A stretch of 7,185 nucleotides of DNA from Chloroflexota bacterium (GTDB taxonomy: Bacteria > Chloroflexota > Anaerolineae > J102). The stretch covers positions 1-7,185 of the forward strand of contig JAADFV010000109.1 in assembly GCA_013152695.1 (NCBI GenBank), read 5' to 3'. Shown here piece after piece: positions 7,009 through 7,185 of this stretch. The position numbers and the translations under genes are program-made. Every line of letters starts with the position of its first letter. The stretch's first letter is position 1. The notes under the pieces are model-generated. The model was given only the letters and a program-made list of their open reading frames with translations, made no database searches and was not told the origin of the DNA.

Positions 7009-7037
7009 TTGACATTCGTTAGCGAAAATGATAAACT
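7009..7037 (+). promoter_or_regulatory. Promoter of the T-box-controlled transcript
   Basis: A perfect -35 TTGACA (7009-7014) is followed after 17 bp by TAAACT (7032-7037), which is preceded by an extended -10 TGA (7029-7031). The predicted start is near 7044, about 25 nt before Stem I of the T-box begins, which fits the usual distance well. Confidence 0.72.
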
Positions 7038-7067
7038 TCTATGTCAAGCAAACATATCCACCGTAAA

Positions 7068-7185
7068 AGCAATGATGGAGACGAGTAGGCGGGCCTAAGC
7101 TAGGCCCAGCGAGTTCGGGTTGGTGCGAGCCGAACGCCTTGCTCCCGCTGAAAATCCCTCCGGAGCTGTCAGCCGAACGGCATAT
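7068..7185 (+). ncRNA. T-box riboswitch (5' part), probably isoleucine-specific, truncated by window edge
   Basis: A leader RNA that reads the charging of a tRNA to control an amino-acid gene downstream. Stem I folds fully. AGC 7068-7070 pairs with GCT 7165-7167, and GGAG 7077-7080 with CTCC 7158-7161, with a kink-turn-like internal loop between them. The AGTA (7084-7087) faces GAA (7150-7152) in the specifier loop. GGCGGG 7088-7093 pairs with CCCGCT 7144-7149. AGCTAGGC 7098-7105 pairs with GCCTTGCT 7136-7143 (one mismatch). GTTCGG 7113-7118 pairs with CCGAAC 7130-7135. The AGCGA bulge (7108-7112) and GTTGGTG loop are the tRNA-elbow-binding T-loops. By the GAA-N-codon spacing the specifier is ATC (7154-7156), isoleucine. 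The base after it is C rather than the usual purine, so this is not certain. A small hairpin begins at 7172. The antiterminator or antisequestrator and the gene, probably ileS, lie outside the window. Confidence 0.85.

Overview
The window looks like an ordinary chromosomal stretch from a free-living anaerobic or facultative bacterium, most likely a member of the Chloroflexota (Anaerolineae-like). This assignment is inference. It rests on a T-box leader, an octaheme c-type cytochrome of the tetrathionate-reductase type, a dynamin-like GTPase, and Shine-Dalgarno plus -35/-10 signals at moderate GC. No mobile element, CRISPR array, tRNA or rRNA was found.

Layout. (1) Positions 1-2215 hold a minus-strand redox operon. 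It reads from a TATAAT promoter near 2190, through an ArsR-type repressor gene (2133-1789) and an octaheme cytochrome gene (1732-251, possibly from 1756), into a second secreted cytochrome c gene (254 to beyond the left edge). The two cytochrome genes share an ATGA overlap, and a GGAGG ribosome site lies in the end of the first. A near-perfect 16-bp palindrome sits at the predicted transcription start and is probably the operator of the ArsR protein. (2) Positions 2216-2475 are intergenic. (3) Positions 2476-3534 on the plus strand encode a site-2-protease-like (M50) membrane metalloprotease with a C-terminal CBS pair. (4) Positions 3535-3636 are a GC-rich convergent intergenic stretch with small hairpins. 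(5) Positions 6976-3637 on the minus strand form a two-gene operon: an extended -10 promoter, a 501-residue protein I do not recognise, and after 6 bp a bacterial dynamin-like GTPase. (6) Positions 7009-7185 on the plus strand hold a strong promoter and the 5' part of a T-box riboswitch. Its Stem I folds completely, with a likely ATC (isoleucine) specifier. The regulated gene, probably ileS, lies beyond the right edge.

How the parts work together. The ArsR protein probably represses itself and the cytochromes until a redox, sulfur or metal signal appears, and the cytochromes then carry electrons on the outer face of the membrane. The dynamin-like protein and its unknown partner are probably co-expressed and may act on membranes. 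The M50 protease appears to be transcribed alone. The two items least explained by known families are the ArsR-octaheme regulatory unit and the unknown protein paired with the dynamin.
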